From positions 408,455 to 472,454 of the forward strand of contig SIJG01000060.1 in assembly GCA_023374025.1 (NCBI GenBank): a stretch of 64,000 nt of DNA, in the 5' to 3' direction. The notes beneath the pieces are model-generated. The model was not told the origin of the DNA and searched no databases. It worked only from the letters and a program-made list of their open reading frames with translations. Both the position numbers and the translations under genes were made by a program. Positions 25,813-37,483 of the stretch are shown here, in pieces. Source of the DNA: Heterodera schachtii. Taxonomy: Eukaryota; Nematoda; Chromadorea; Rhabditida; Heteroderidae. Every line of letters begins with the position of its first letter. Position 1 is the first letter of the stretch.

Positions 25813-26204
25813 CAAGGGCGTAGCTAGGGGGGGGGCCCAGGGGGCCCGGGCCCCCCCCCGAAACCCAAAAAGTAAAAAATTTTCAGTAATTTTTTTGAAA
25901 TTTTAAGTAATTTTCTTAACAAAATTGCATTAAAATACTCAAAAATTTTCCCGGCGGCGCCTATCGGCACCGCCGGACACCCATTATACCATATTTTTGA
26001 AAAATGGAGGCCAAAATGGCAAAAAATATTAATTTTTTAGGCGAAAAATTTTGTAAAATACACCCCTAATTCGGGATTTCAAAAAACCAAAAATACACCC
26101 CTAAAAATTGTCCTAAAAAAGAAAAATACACCCCTAAGAATCGACTTTTTGAGTTGGGCCCCCCCCCCCCCCCCCCCGAAACGAAGGTCCTGGCTACGCC
26201 CTTG
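25813..26204. mobile_element. hAT-like MITE in BTB copy 2 intron 3
   Basis: The ends CAAGGGCGTAGCTAG and CTGGCTACGCCCTTG form inverted repeats and are flanked by perfect 8-bp repeats GGGGGTAG (25805-25812 and 26205-26212). The interior has long C and G runs, three AATACACCCCTAA motifs with GAATCGAC after the last, and a GGCGCCTATCGGCACCGCCG palindrome. It is absent from BTB copy 1, so the insertion postdates the duplication. Confidence 0.85.
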
Positions 26205-26478
26205 GGGGGTAGGTGATGTACAATAAGAAATCAAGGACATATCCAGACCCTTATTTCTTGGGGGTGGGGGGGGAACTATCCCCTGCCCCACTAAGCCAGC
26301 TGATTTTTTTTTTGCTTACAATTAGTCCTATTCAATTGTTGACGAATTTTTCTCACAAAAATTGTTGAAGAGATATAGTCGATGAGTTAATAGGCGCCGG
26401 AGTAAAATTTTTTTTTGTTACGGCTCGTCTAGGAACTGCTTTTTAACCAAAAAAGGACCATTTATTGAATGTTGAGGA

Positions 26479-26671
26479 TAGAGTCCGGCGGGATCGGGAC
26501 TCCCGCGGGATTTTACGGGATTCCCGCTCCCGACTCCCGCTTTTTTCGGTGAACGGGATTTTTAACGGGAGCGGGATTTTCACGGGATTCCCGATCCCGG
26601 TCCCGCTCCCGGAAAATTTTGAACTCCCGATCCCGCTCCCGCTCCCGGAAATTTTTTTTTACCGGACTCTA
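26479..26671. mobile_element. Small hAT-like MITE, GC-rich interior
   Basis: Inverted ends TAGAGTCCGG and CCGGACTCTA with near-perfect 8-bp flanks GTTGAGGA (26471-26478) and GTTGAGGC (26672-26679). The 193-bp interior consists of CGGGATTCCCG-type phrases like the elements at 24156 and 48515. It lies in intron 3 of BTB copy 2. Confidence 0.75.
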
Positions 26672-27030
26672 GTTGAGGCCAAATTCGCAAAAAAATAAGA
26701 AAAGAAAAAAATAAAGGGCAAATTCGTAGCAATCTTACTTTTTGATCACATTGCTTTTTCTTAGAATTCTGATCACAAGAGAAACTGGCAAATTTGTTTC
26801 CTCATATGCCCCAATTTTTCCTCGTTTCATCAGCATAAAGGTCTAAAATTGGTGCACAATTTAGAAAAGAATCGACTGATCTGGATTTACCGGGATGTGA
26901 TTCCGGTAAAACGAGGATTTTAATTACCCTGCGTTAAATCCAGGTATTCCGTCGCGCCCCGAGTCATACTTTCCGAATCTAGACTTCGGCAAAATTGAGG
27001 CCGGGGTAATGATCGTTAAAAATTACGGTA

Positions 27031-27967
27031 AATATCCATCATAGGTCCCAGACTCAAAATTGCATAAAAACACTTTTATAGGTTTTCTTAGGTGCTGAAA
27101 ACGCCTAAACCGTCAAAAAAACTGCGCGGCAAAGCCTTTAAACCGGTTTTTGAACCGGTTTAAAACTCGAAAATTTGAGTGAAAAGGGGGAGCTCCTGAC
27201 CTTTTAAAACGTTCAAATTCGGACAAATTAGGTATCATTCGAAAGCTCTTGACGAGCTAAGTCTAAAAATCAAAGAATCAAGTCGAACCGGCACCATCTG
27301 AGCATTGGGACAACTGAGTCCCAGTGAAAATGAACACTTCAGTACCAAAAAATAATAAACGGGAAATAACAATTTAAAAGCAAAATTTCGCAAAAGGGAG
27401 CATGCGAAGACGGAGCAAGTAGTGGGGCGAGACGGAGGGCGGAGGAAGACGTCTGACGAGCGCCACAGGCGGTTGACTGCGGGGGCCCGAAGGGCCCCCG
27501 CCAATCAGTCAACCGCCTGCGGATCACGCGCGGACTTCTTCCGTAGCCCGTAGTCTCGCCCCACTTACTGGCCGCCGTAGTCGAGTGTGCGGCGGTTTTT
27601 TAGCGCAATAAGCTAAATTAAACTTTTATATTTGACGTTCTTTTCCCATTTTTTTGACTACTGGTTTAAAAATAGTTTTAACGATTTTGAGGACTTATAA
27701 CATGCGTCGGTTCGACTTAATTCCTTGATTTTTAGACTTAGCTCGTTAAGAGCTTTCGAATGATACCAAATTTGTTCAAAATTTTTTATTTAAAATTGAT
27801 TTTTGGCTGATTTTTGAGGCAAATTTTCGTGATTTAAACCGGTTCAAAAACTGGTTTAAACGCTTTGCCGCGCAGTTTTTTTGACGGTTTAGGCGTTTTC
27901 AGCATCTAAGAAAACCTATAAAAGTGTTTTTATGCGATTTTGAGTCTGGGACCTATGATGGATATTT
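27031..27967. mobile_element. Large foldback element with nested GC-rich hairpin
   Basis: A ~937 bp palindrome whose outer arms read AATATCCATCATAGGTCCCA and its complement. Next come GACGGTTTAGGCGTTTTC and a perfect GCAAAGC...GCTTTGC part. The left inner arm has GGTATCATTCGAAAGCTCTT and the right has its complement. In the centre (about 27400-27590) is a second, GC-rich inverted repeat around GGGGGCCCGAAGGGCCCCC with GGCGGTTGACTG and CAGTCAACCGCC arms. The flanks AAAATTACGGTA and AAAATTACAATA may be a decayed duplication. It lies in intron 2 of BTB copy 2. Confidence 0.8.
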
Positions 27968-29239
27968 TCCAAAATTACAATACCCAACGGAGTTTTCGAA
28001 ATTTTAAAAATCCCGATCCCGGCCAGATTCCCGGCCTTAAAATGACGTTCGGATTTGAACCCGGCAATCCCGTATATACCCAATTAAATACCAAAGCCCC
28101 AAAAATAATTCGTGTCTAATCTATTAGTAAATCAATTACTACTTTTTGGATGGTCTGTGTTCCCTGAGACCACTTCCACAAAACAATTTGCGCCAACAAT
28201 TCCGAACCGTTCTGCTGCAGTGAACCATTGCCAATATCTTTGATTACTAAGAATTCTGTATGAGGATAAATGTTTTTATGCTGCTCTGTAATGAATTCAC
28301 TAAATTTGAAGAAAAAAAAAAGAATTAGTCTCATTTTTAAAATATGAAAATTATTATTACAATGCAGCAAATTGAGATTTGACATTGAAAAATCAAATGT
28401 CTGTTGTCGGTTGTATTGGTAAAATTGACCACTATTTCATCAACAATATAGTAATTTTTATAAATATCCATCTAAAAAATAAAATTAAAATTCTACAAAT
28501 TAAATATTTGTTAAATAAATGGAAAAGAGATGAGTGACTTTCGTTCTCACTTTTTGATGGATGGATCAACGTTTTTGGCCGATTAACAAAAAAAAAAAAA
28601 TCAATTAGAACTGATCGATTTATCATTATGAGAGAGATCTAAAAAAAGTTTCTTCAGAAAACAAATGATCTATATATAATTTGACAACCGTAATCAGCAA
28701 AAATTTGAAAATAATTCGTCTCATTTTTACTTATTTCGTAGTAGACGAATTAAAAAAATATATGTTACTAAATTAAAATACAAAAAAGAATATACTAAAA
28801 AATTTTTAATTTTAGGTGTTTACATTAATGGCATAATAAATATGAATTAAATTACCAACCATAATGTTTTGATTATGTAAAATTTTCAAAACATTGATTT
28901 GCCTTTCTCACAATAATGAGGTACCATTTCCTGTGAATGTCCGGTTATTAATGACTTTATTTATCTTAATCAGCGTGACTTTTTCTCGTGTGAAATTAGC
29001 CATGCCAAACTCAGTGATTTTGTTGACAAAATTGAAAATAGGCAGGAAATGTGGCATAATGCCATAGTGCTAAAAAGGTTCAACAGGAAATTAAAATTTT
29101 GTGTTTATAAATAGTCGAAGAAATAGCTAATGAAATAACAAATTAAATAAAGATAAAATATAAATATATTATTTGATAATAAATGAATTTTAGGGTTTTT
29201 AATAAAGAAAAATCTAATTTTTAGAAATTTCTTCCACCA

Positions 29240-30551
29240 ATGACTTTGCTTCTTTTTATATTTCTTCAATTTTCCATTGCATTTAACCCAATTTTTGGGA
29301 TGATTGCACAACCACAAAAATTTATTGGTGAGCCAATCAAAATTATGGCAAAATTTTTGACAGAAATTGATGCCACTGGGGAAGTGCGCGAATTTGTCCA
29401 AAAATTGGCTGATCAAAACAAAGCGATGGCGAAAGTGATCCAAAAATGTGAACAGAACGACACGGAATTAGGCCCAAATTTACTACCCTTTGATGGCATC
29501 ACTTGATGCCATAAATGGAGGAAATTGGGGAAGGTAATTAGTAACATTATTCAGTATGAATTATAAATCCAAATTATTAAAATTAATTAATTAATTATTA
29601 GAAAACCTAATTTTTAAATATATAGGAACTGTTTTTGATGGAGTAGCGATTGAGAAAGTGAGAAAAATTGCGGTTGAAGCTGTGTTTCTATTAGCAAAAC
29701 GTATGGAAATTTCGCTTGACCAAATACTCGATTCAAAAAATAAAAATGAAAATAAAATGGAAATTTTAAATAAATTGGTGAAAAATTGGGACCAAAACAA
29801 TTGTAATTGGAATGAAAGTGATAAAAATGATGAGGAAAATGAACAAAAATCGCATCAAAAACAGCGCGAACGACTGAGACTGATTTTGGCGGGCATTGGC
29901 GACGGGAGCATTGTGCCGGTGAAAATTTTGTCAAAAAGTAAATTTAATTAGTTTTTTATTAATTTAATTATTTTTCCTAATAGTCATTGGATGAAAACTT
30001 AGTTTTAAGTCTTTTTTGTCCAGCCTTTTTTCTTACCGAAGCCCCATTTATGAACTAACTATTATGTGGTTGTAAGCTTTCTAATTGTGGCCAAATTGGG
30101 TTATTAGTGTACCAAATTGGTTATTTAGAAAGTAATCTTTCGAATTCTGTATAAAATGGCTAATTTTTGTACCTAATTTGGGTATTTGAGGTTACAGGTT
30201 TCTAATTATGTTAAATTTGGTTATTTGATGACCTAAATTTGGCTATTAGAGAGCATTTCATAATATTTAATATAATATTTTAATTATTTATATAATTATA
30301 AGTATTAATTGTTCATAATAATCACAGATTCCAAAAGTGACGGTTCGTCTCGCAACCGACGAAGACGCAAAAAAAGAAATGACATGCTAATTGCGATAAT
30401 AGTCGTGTTGGTTGTCGTCATTGTGGCTGTGATTGCATGCTATTTCGGGCGAGCATGTGATGGGAGCAGTTCGGCATCGGCATCGGCTGGTGCCAACAAA
30501 TCGGCAAGCAAAAGTGCCATTTCAAGCAAAACGGAAGGAGCAAGAAAATGA
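29240..30551 (+). pseudogene. Signal peptide-helical-TM protein, copy 2 (exon 1 frameshift)
   Basis: The exons are 29240-29533, 29626-29937 and 30328-30551, paralogous to 21442-22763. Exon 2 is open throughout and shows the full ectodomain end: VFLLAKRMEISLDQILDSKN, a charged stretch (SDKNDEENEQKSHQKQRERL) and GDGSIVPVKIL. Exon 3 carries RNRRRRKKRN, the membrane helix and the Ser/Ala-rich tail, two residues shorter than in copy 1. Exon 1 has an extra base at GAATTAGGCCC (GAATTGGCCC in copy 1), ending at a stop after DGIT, and another extra base near the donor. The lesion differs from that of copy 1, so between them the two copies document an intact ancestral gene. Function unknown. Confidence 0.65.
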
Positions 30552-31174
30552 TGATCAACACTCTGGGATATAGATGATAGATTTAGGGGTACATTAATGT
30601 AAATTATTGGGCACTATTTTCTCTCCCATTTTGGCATAATAGGGGAATCAATTAAGATTAATTATGCAATTTATTCGATCAGAAAAAAGAGCAATTTTCT
30701 AATGCCAAAATTGGAAAAAATAATAGATATCACATTTTATTTTATTTTAAAATTATTTCTTTTTTATGGGATAAATTTTCTTTAAATTCTTCAACTTGAC
30801 TTTAAACAACAAATTTATCTGACTACACAAAAAGAAATGAGTTAATGACCGGATTGAAAATTGGTCAAAGCTATGGTCACGAAAAATCTGCGTTTTTTCA
30901 AATTAATAGAAAAAAATAAAACAAAAATCTAGTGAATTTAAAAAAAGGACGAATTAAGTTTAATTTCAACATGAGAATTTTGTAAAATTTTTAAATAGAA
31001 AAAGACACGTTGGAGGATTTTAACTCCAAAACAGGACAATAAATCCGAAATGTTTCAATTCCAAAATCAACTTTTAAATTTTCATGAGCCGAAACGGCGA
31101 TCCATAATTTATAAAAGCAATTATGGAAACATTTACAATACAAATTGATACCGCTAAAGATCCACTGAAAACAG

Positions 31175-31532
31175 GGTTGGGCTCGTTTTCGTACGAGCAT
31201 AAGTTTTTGGCTATAACATTTTTTGCTTGTCAACCAAATCCAACAATCTTGGTATCTTTCAATAGACTAAATGTCCTCCTCTATCAGTCTGCAAAATTAA
31301 AAAAAATTCCGTTAAGATTCAAAAAAGTATGGCCAGAAGAATGCAAAGAACTGGTTGTTCGAAACATTTTTGCCATAACTTTTTTGAACCATAACGAAAT
31401 TTTTCGAATTTTTTCAGGCTAATAGAGGACAATTAGGGCTATAGAATGATACCACGATTGCTGGATTTGGTTGTCAAAGAAAAATGTTATAGCCAAAAAC
31501 TTGTACTCGTACAAAAAACGGCCTGGTCCGAC
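31175..31532. mobile_element. Foldback (Mutator-like) element, copy E
   Basis: Flanked by TGAAAACAG (31166-31174) and AGAAAACAG (31533-31541), 8 of 9 bases equal. The arms pair through TTTTGGCTATAACATTTTT and GGTATCTTTCAATAG on the left, against CTAATAGAGGACAATTAGGG, CTATAGAATGATACC and ATGTTATAGCCAAAAAC on the right. It lies between the TM-protein copy 2 and the secreted gene on the minus strand. There is no coding content. Confidence 0.7.
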
Positions 31533-31737
31533 AGAAAACAGTCACATTTAAATCAAAAATGTTTTAGACAAAATGCCAAGAGTGTGAAGAAGAATGCATA
31601 AAATGGGCACCACAAAAGTTAGAAAAGCATAAAGAATCCCATAAAATGCTGAAAAAAGCACAAAAAAAAAAGTCTGTTCCAATGAATCTCGTGAATGTTT
31701 TTTTTTCATCTCTCAAATTCATTACGCCAAGTTTTCC

Positions 31738-34700
31738 TCATTGTGGCGTAATGTCTTTCAAATGTTTCTCGTTTTTCTTCAGTTTTCGCTTGATCATTGC
31801 CTTCTTGGCACAGTTAATGCTGGCACAACCGATGTAAGAAGAAGCATAACAAGCCAATTCAATTGGGACATAAACGGCACAACCAATTGCCAAATGCGTC
31901 AAATAAAATGGGACACCCAACAGACAGCAGACTAAAAATTAGAAAATAAAGAATATTTTAAGTTTTTTTTTGAATTGATTGTTTTGTTGAAAAATTTGGT
32001 CTCAATTAGCGGTAAAAATTGACCTGCTCCCTTCAAATGGGTTCGATCAGACAATTAATAAAAATGAAATTTTTTGTTGAAATAAGATTTTGAGCATTCC
32101 CCGATCGGGTGCATAGTACTCAACAATTTTGGGCTCTCCGATCTCGGTCCCCGACCTGCCCTGATCACCGTACACTTTCTCCCCGAAGGCTCGGGTATGT
32201 ATTTATTTTAACGATAAAAAACGATTAATTCTGGATTTTTCCGGGATCTATGGTCCTTTTCCGAAATTTTTCGAAAGTCCCGGCTCTCTTAAACAGAATT
32301 TTTTGGGCTCATTTTAATAACAGATCTCCCCTTCCAAAAAGGATCAACAATTGCTGTTTTTAACTCATCTAAGTTTTTTTAAATAAGCTAATCTGGCAAA
32401 AAAAAATTCTAAATTTTTGCAAAGCGTAAAAATTAGAAATTTTTCTTTTTGCATAATATACTCACTTTCCTCATGGTTTTTACAGCTTTCCACCATACAT
32501 GGGCACCAACAATTTTTTGCACTGTCACATGCTTCGATGACACATGAGCCTGGTTTTGAAAAACCATTAAGACATTCCTCCATTGTGTCATCAAGTTTTT
32601 TAGATTCTTTTTCCAATTCTGAAAATTAAAAATTGGAAAAATTTAAATTTCTCATGAATCGGTTTGGTTATAGAGAAAATACCATTTTTTGCTGGTAAAG
32701 TAAAAATTTGGCACATTTTTCTAAATAGAGAGAAAATTTCTAAGTCCTTTACTTAAGGACGTCCTTGGAATTAATTGACTGAATTTATGTGTCAATGAAC
32801 ATCGGAGAATTTAACCCCAAACATTTTACACCTTGTATGACGCCCATTTAAAAGACATTTTCAATTTAAATTCATTTGTTTTAAAAAAATAAAACCCCCG
32901 GCGGCTCAATTTGAGGGACTACGGTATTATTACCTTTTCCTTTTTGTTTGTAGTAATAAATGTTGAAATGTTCACAGTATTCTTTTTGCTTTTTGTCGGT
33001 TGCCAAGAATGAAAAAAATAACAATTTTTGAAATGAATCATGGATAAGTGCCACCATCGAATTGTCCAACTCATTTCCGATACTAAACCCAATTTTTGAA
33101 ATTAAAAAATAATTAAAAATTTAATTACTTTTTGAAATGCTTTGGGCAAAATATGTTTTCGAGTTTGGCAATTTGTTTCGGTTTCTTTGGCGATTCCGTT
33201 TCTCTTTCAAGTGCTTTGTTCAAACGAAATTCTGAGTGATAAGCTTCCATTTCTCTGAGCTTTTTTGGCATTTTGTCAAGCAACTCGTCCAAATAAGTAC
33301 TAAATGTGTCAAAAAATACCAAGTAAATCATAGCGTGTCACCTGAAAATAATCAAAATATTTGGAAATTGAACTTCATTTTGTTGCCGTAATTATAACAC
33401 TAAAATTTATGGAGCCCTGAAAATGCGTCAGTGAAAATTTTAATGTCATAAAACAAGTTCGTTGAATTTTCAGGTCACTGAACACGAGTCCGGTTTTACA
33501 AGTCGGCCAATTCCGAACCACGGACCCAAACTCGAACAAAAAGTTTGGACATTCGACATTTTCTTCGAATTGGGGTCCGGGATTCGGAATTCAGACAATG
33601 TTTTTATAGAATTTTAGTTTTATCTTACAATACTTAATGTTATACAACTTTATTTTAAAATACTTGTATCACTGACGCAATTTTCTACTGACGCATTTTC
33701 CACTTACGCATTTTCAGGTCTCGAAAATTTATTACCTTTTCTTTGGAATTACGAAGTTTTTTGGCCAATCCATTTATCTTCGCTCTCTCTGTAGAATACG
33801 GTAATTGATCATTTTCGTCCAATTTGAAGCAGTCTTTGGCCATCAATTTGGCGATGAACTCAATTGTTTTCTTCACCCATTTTCGCGTTTCTTCACTGAT
33901 TTGTTGTTGTCCAATAATTGTACTGGTTACTGTATCAACATTTTTGAAATAGTCACGGTATTCTTTTTGCTTTTTGCTGGTTGCCAAGCAGTGCAAAATT
34001 TGTAGTAATTGAAACGAATTATGAACAATTTGTTTCATACAAATGTCAATAAAACCATCATCATTAGTGCTGAATTAATTAATTTAAAAATAATTGCAGC
34101 CTTTATAAAATTATTAATTAATTACTTTTTTGCCATTTGAGCAGATTTGTTCAAATTCGGCAACTTGTTTTTGTTTCTTTGGCGATTCAATTTCTTTTCT
34201 AATTGCTTTTGCTAAACGATATTTTGAATTATACACATGCATTGTCCTCAATTTTTTAGCCATTCTCTCCACCAATTCGTCCAAATAAAGGCTAAATGTG
34301 TCAAAAAATGCCAATAAATCATTGCGCTTCACCTGAAAATAATCATAAATATTTGGAGTTGAACTTCATTTTGCTACCTTAATTAAGATTAATTTATTAC
34401 CTTCGCTTTGGAATTTGACAATTTTTTGGTTAATTCTTTTTTCAGTGCTGTAAACTCTTCGGAATACGGTATTTGATCATTTTCGTCCAATTTAAAGCAG
34501 TCTTTGGTGTTTAGTTCGTCGATGAAATCAATTAATTTCTCCATCCATTTTCTCATTCCTTCACTAATTGGTTGTTGTCCGCGATTTTTAGCCTCATTTT
34601 TTTGTTCATCAGGCTGATCAGCGCTTTTATCATTTGTAGTTTTACTTAGATCAGTTGATTGTCTTTGATCAGCGTTGCTTTTGTGTTTGTTGTCAGACTT

Positions 34701-35006
34701 ATGTTCTTGTTTGATCAGTTGTTGCGCATTTTTTACAAAATTTCGTTTAATTGCCCCATTAATACCATCAGCAGACTCTTCCTGATCACTCTCAATTTCT
34801 GTTTGATTTCTTTGACTTTGATCAAATTGGCTCATTTGGGTTTCCTTTAATTTTTCTTGATCAATTTCAATTATTTTATTTAAATTCTTCATATGCTCTT
34901 GGTATCGTCGTTCATCACTTGATAATTTGATGTGCTCATTGTTTCGATTTTTGTCCATTCCATTGACAATTAGTGGTGCAGTGATAAATATGAATAAAAT
35001 TAACAT
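31738..35006 (-). CDS. Secreted/membrane protein with duplicated exon module and Cys-rich C-terminus
   Basis: Exons: 35006-34401, 34332-34126, 34069-33736, 33341-33129, 33082-32934, 32618-32466 and 31931-31738. Exon 1 starts with a signal peptide (MLILFIFITAPLIVNG), then a Gln/Asp/Lys-rich part, then EGMRKWMEKLIDFIDEL and KDCFKLDENDQIPYS. Exon 2 is a helical module (LLAFFDTFSLYLDELVERMA). Exons 3 and 4 repeat both: KWVKKTIEFIAKL, KDCFKLDENDQLPYS, then FFDTFSTYLDELLDKMPKKL. Exon 5 resembles the start of exon 3 (KKQKEYCEHFN). Exon 6 is Cys-rich (CWCPCMVESC). Exon 7 has a hydrophobic stretch (FYLTHLAIGCAVYVPIELAC) and a basic tail ending KDITPQ. Two junctions lose phase: exon 2 to 3 at a run of six A, and an extra base inside exon 4 before the FFDTF module. 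Function unknown. Confidence 0.6.
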
Positions 35007-35084
35007 CTGTGTTGCCTTTTTATAATTTGTAAAATTTTCTTAATTATTTAAAGATTAGTAAATTTTAATTTAAAAATTAAATAA

Positions 35085-35815
35085 TAATTTATTTATTTGA
35101 TAAAAAGAAATAAGAAAACTTTTTAAATAATAAAATCCAAATCTGATTTTCAACTGTGAATTCAATAATAAAAATAAGAAAATTTCCTAGATAATCCAAA
35201 TCCAAAATCTGATTTTCAACTTAAGAATTAAATAATAAAAATAGAATATTTCTAAATAATAAAATCCAAATCTGATTTTCAACTTAGAATTCAATAATAA
35301 AATAAGAAAATTTTTAAGATAATAAAATCCAAATCTGAATTTTGAACTAGAATTCAATAATAAAAATAAGAAAATTTCTAAATAATAAAATCCAAATCTG
35401 ATTTTCAACTTAAGAATTCAATAATAAAAATAAGAATATTTTCTAAATAATAAAATCCAAATCTGATTTTCAACTAAGAATTCAATAATAAAAATAAGAA
35501 AATTTTCTAAATAATAAAATCCAAATCTGATTTTCAACTAAGAATTCAATAATAAAATAAGAAAATTTTCTAAATAATAAAATCCAAATCTGAATTTTGA
35601 ACTTAGAATTCAATTAATAAAAATAAGAAAATTTCTAAATAATAAAATCCAAATCTAATTTGAACTTAGAATTCATTAATAAAAATAAGAAAATTTCTAA
35701 ATAATAAAATCCAAATCTAATTTTGAACTTAGAATTCAATAATAAAAATAAGAAAATTTCCTAGGTAATCCAAATCCAAATCTGATTTTCAACTAAGAAT
35801 TCAATAATAAATTTT
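35085..35815. repeat. 63-bp tandem repeat array (about 11-12 units)
   Basis: The unit contains AAATCCAAATCTGATTTTCA, then ACTTAGAATTCAATAATAAA and AATAAGAAAATTTCTAAATA. Units start near 35133, 35192, 35262, 35325, 35388, 35455, 35517, 35580, 35646, 35707 and 35770. It begins right upstream of the start codon of the 31.7-35.0 kb gene, so it may sit in that gene's promoter region. Confidence 0.85.
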
Positions 35816-36016
35816 TTCTTAAACAATAAAAGAATTAAATTTTGATTAAATTTAATAACAATTTTTTAAATAAATAATATTAGGATAAAACTTAAATTTT
35901 CAATAAAAAGTACAAACAAAGAAGGGATTTGGGGTCTATGGGGATACGAAATATAAGGAATATTGTGGGGGATTGAGGATGGGCCAGAGATATGTTGTCC
36001 AAATGTTGTCAAAAGC

Positions 36017-36817
36017 CGTGGTGAGCCGAAGTGACAAAAGTATGGGTGCGGGCGAAGTGACAAAAGTATGGGTGTTTGTAATAATTAAATTTAATAAATT
36101 ATTTTAATTTTATTTGCTAAGTAATTAATCACAACTTAGCTTAAACTTAATAAATTAATGCAATTTAATATTTTACTTAGGTAATTTTGAAAAAATTCGT
36201 AAAAATTTACAAAAAGTTGTAACCAAAAAAGTTCGAAAAATTTTGACTCAACAATTTTGACCCTAACTTTTCTGAAGCTCAATAAAATTTTTTGAAATTC
36301 AGCAAAATAATAGAGTAATCTTTGGGCTATCTAATTACTATAAACAAAATTAAAATTGGTTGGTTCAAAAAAAAGTTATCGAGGAATTGATAGTGTCATG
36401 TTTTTATGGTCATCCAAAAAATGTAAGGTCATTTAAATGCATAAAATTGTTCAAACTTAAATTAATTCACCCGCACTTGATATGAAAAGATAGCCCAAAG
36501 ATTACTCTATTATTTTGCTAAATTTCAAAAAATTTTATTGAGTTTCAGAAAAGTTAGGGCCCAAATTGTTGAGTCAAAATTTTTCGAGCTTTTTTGGTTA
36601 CAACTTTTTGTAAATTTTTACGAATTTTTTAAAAATTACATAAGTAGTAGAGGATGTGCTTCGAGCTGTCGCTAAATATTAAATTGCATTAATTTATTAA
36701 GTTTAAGCTAAGTTGTGATTAATTACTTAGCAAATAAAATTAAAATAATAATTAAATTTAATTATTACAAACACCCACTTCGCCCACACCCATACTTTGT
36801 CACTTCGGCATAGCACC
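36017..36817. mobile_element. Foldback (Mutator-like) element, copy F, 801 bp
   Basis: Perfect 9-bp direct repeats GTCAAAAGC at 36008-36016 and 36818-36826. The termini CGTGGTGAGCCG and, inverted, GGTGCTATGCCG resemble those of copy A. The arm starts with a doubled motif CGAAGTGACAAAAGTATGGG. The inner arms contain ATAGAGTAATCTTTGGGCTA and the inverted AAGATAGCCCAAAGATTACT. It has no open frame of note. The best preserved example of the family together with copy C1. Confidence 0.85.
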
Positions 36818-37052
36818 GTCAAAAGCTGGGATGAATTTTATTAAGAAATAAATTGGGAAACGGCGGAAATAAAATGGAGAGACGATATAAAATTAGAAGA
36901 GAGCTGCAGCAGAAAATAAAAATATAAAACAACTGAACTGACTGAGAATGAATGATGAAAAGAGGGATGGCTTTTGGGACTGAATTAGGAAAATGACCAA
37001 ATAAATGATCGCGGTAATACCAAATATTTTAAAATGGACCGTTTGACCGTTG

Positions 37053-37483
37053 CGGAACCCGTCAGTTGGGCCCTCACGTTTGGACCCCCACGTTTGGGCC
37101 CTCACGTTTGGGCCCCACACGTTTGGGCCCCAGCATGTTTTCCACTTAAGCTTTTTTCTTTGGCATCCAAATCCAACAATCTTGGTATCACAAGCTCTTA
37201 ACATGCTCTATTAGCCTTGCTAAAAAACGAAAAGTTTTTCAAGCCTGGAAAAAATTTTATTGAGAAAAAAGTTGAAAATTTCGACTTTTTCGCAATTTTC
37301 ATGTATAACTTTTTTGGTAATTGTCTAAGCGCAAAGCAATAGCTTAGAAAAAGCTTCTAAATACATTAAGCTTTCGAATGATACCAACAATGTTGGATTT
37401 GCATGCCAGAGAAAAAAGTTATAGAATGTTATAGTGAAAAAAATGCTGGGGCCCAAACGTGTGGGGCCCAACTGACGAAGACC
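37053..37483. mobile_element. Foldback (Mutator-like) element, copy C2
   Basis: A reverse-oriented copy of the element at 13398-13819 with the same termini CGGAACCCGTCAG and CTGACGAAGACC, the same TTGGGCCCCACACGTTTGGG arm repeats and the same inner sequence. The flanks GACCGTTG and GTCCGTTG (7 of 8) may be the target duplication. Having two copies at unrelated loci defines the element borders. Confidence 0.8.

Larger units (their letters stand above)
24794..28471 (-). pseudogene. BTB/POZ domain gene, copy 2 (exon 1 frameshift, introns expanded)
   Basis: A direct paralogue of 17823-20080, with the same six exons: 28471-28361, 28299-28143, 26842-26739, 25789-25542, 25065-24914 and 24862-24794. 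The BTB core (DDDLTVHIGDGQLIISAHWL) and all later junctions are conserved. The C-terminus is longer (TSAKESDRNSKE). Exon 1 is 5 bases shorter than in copy 1 and 111 nt long, so it no longer joins exon 2 in phase. A different first exon or an assembly indel could rescue it. Intron 3 gained MITEs at 25813 and 26479, and intron 2 gained the large foldback at 27031. A retained short UTR-like 3' end follows the stop. It is probably decaying, but the BTB exon itself is intact. Confidence 0.7.

Noticed and set aside
35085..35815. CRISPR-like regular repeats
   Set aside because: The units are contiguous without unique spacers, in a eukaryotic intron-rich context; this is a plain tandem repeat.
36893..37204. 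Minus-strand frame with CWGPNVWGPNV
   Set aside because: It is the arm of the foldback element C2; the same sequence occurs as noncoding DNA at 13.4-13.8 kb.
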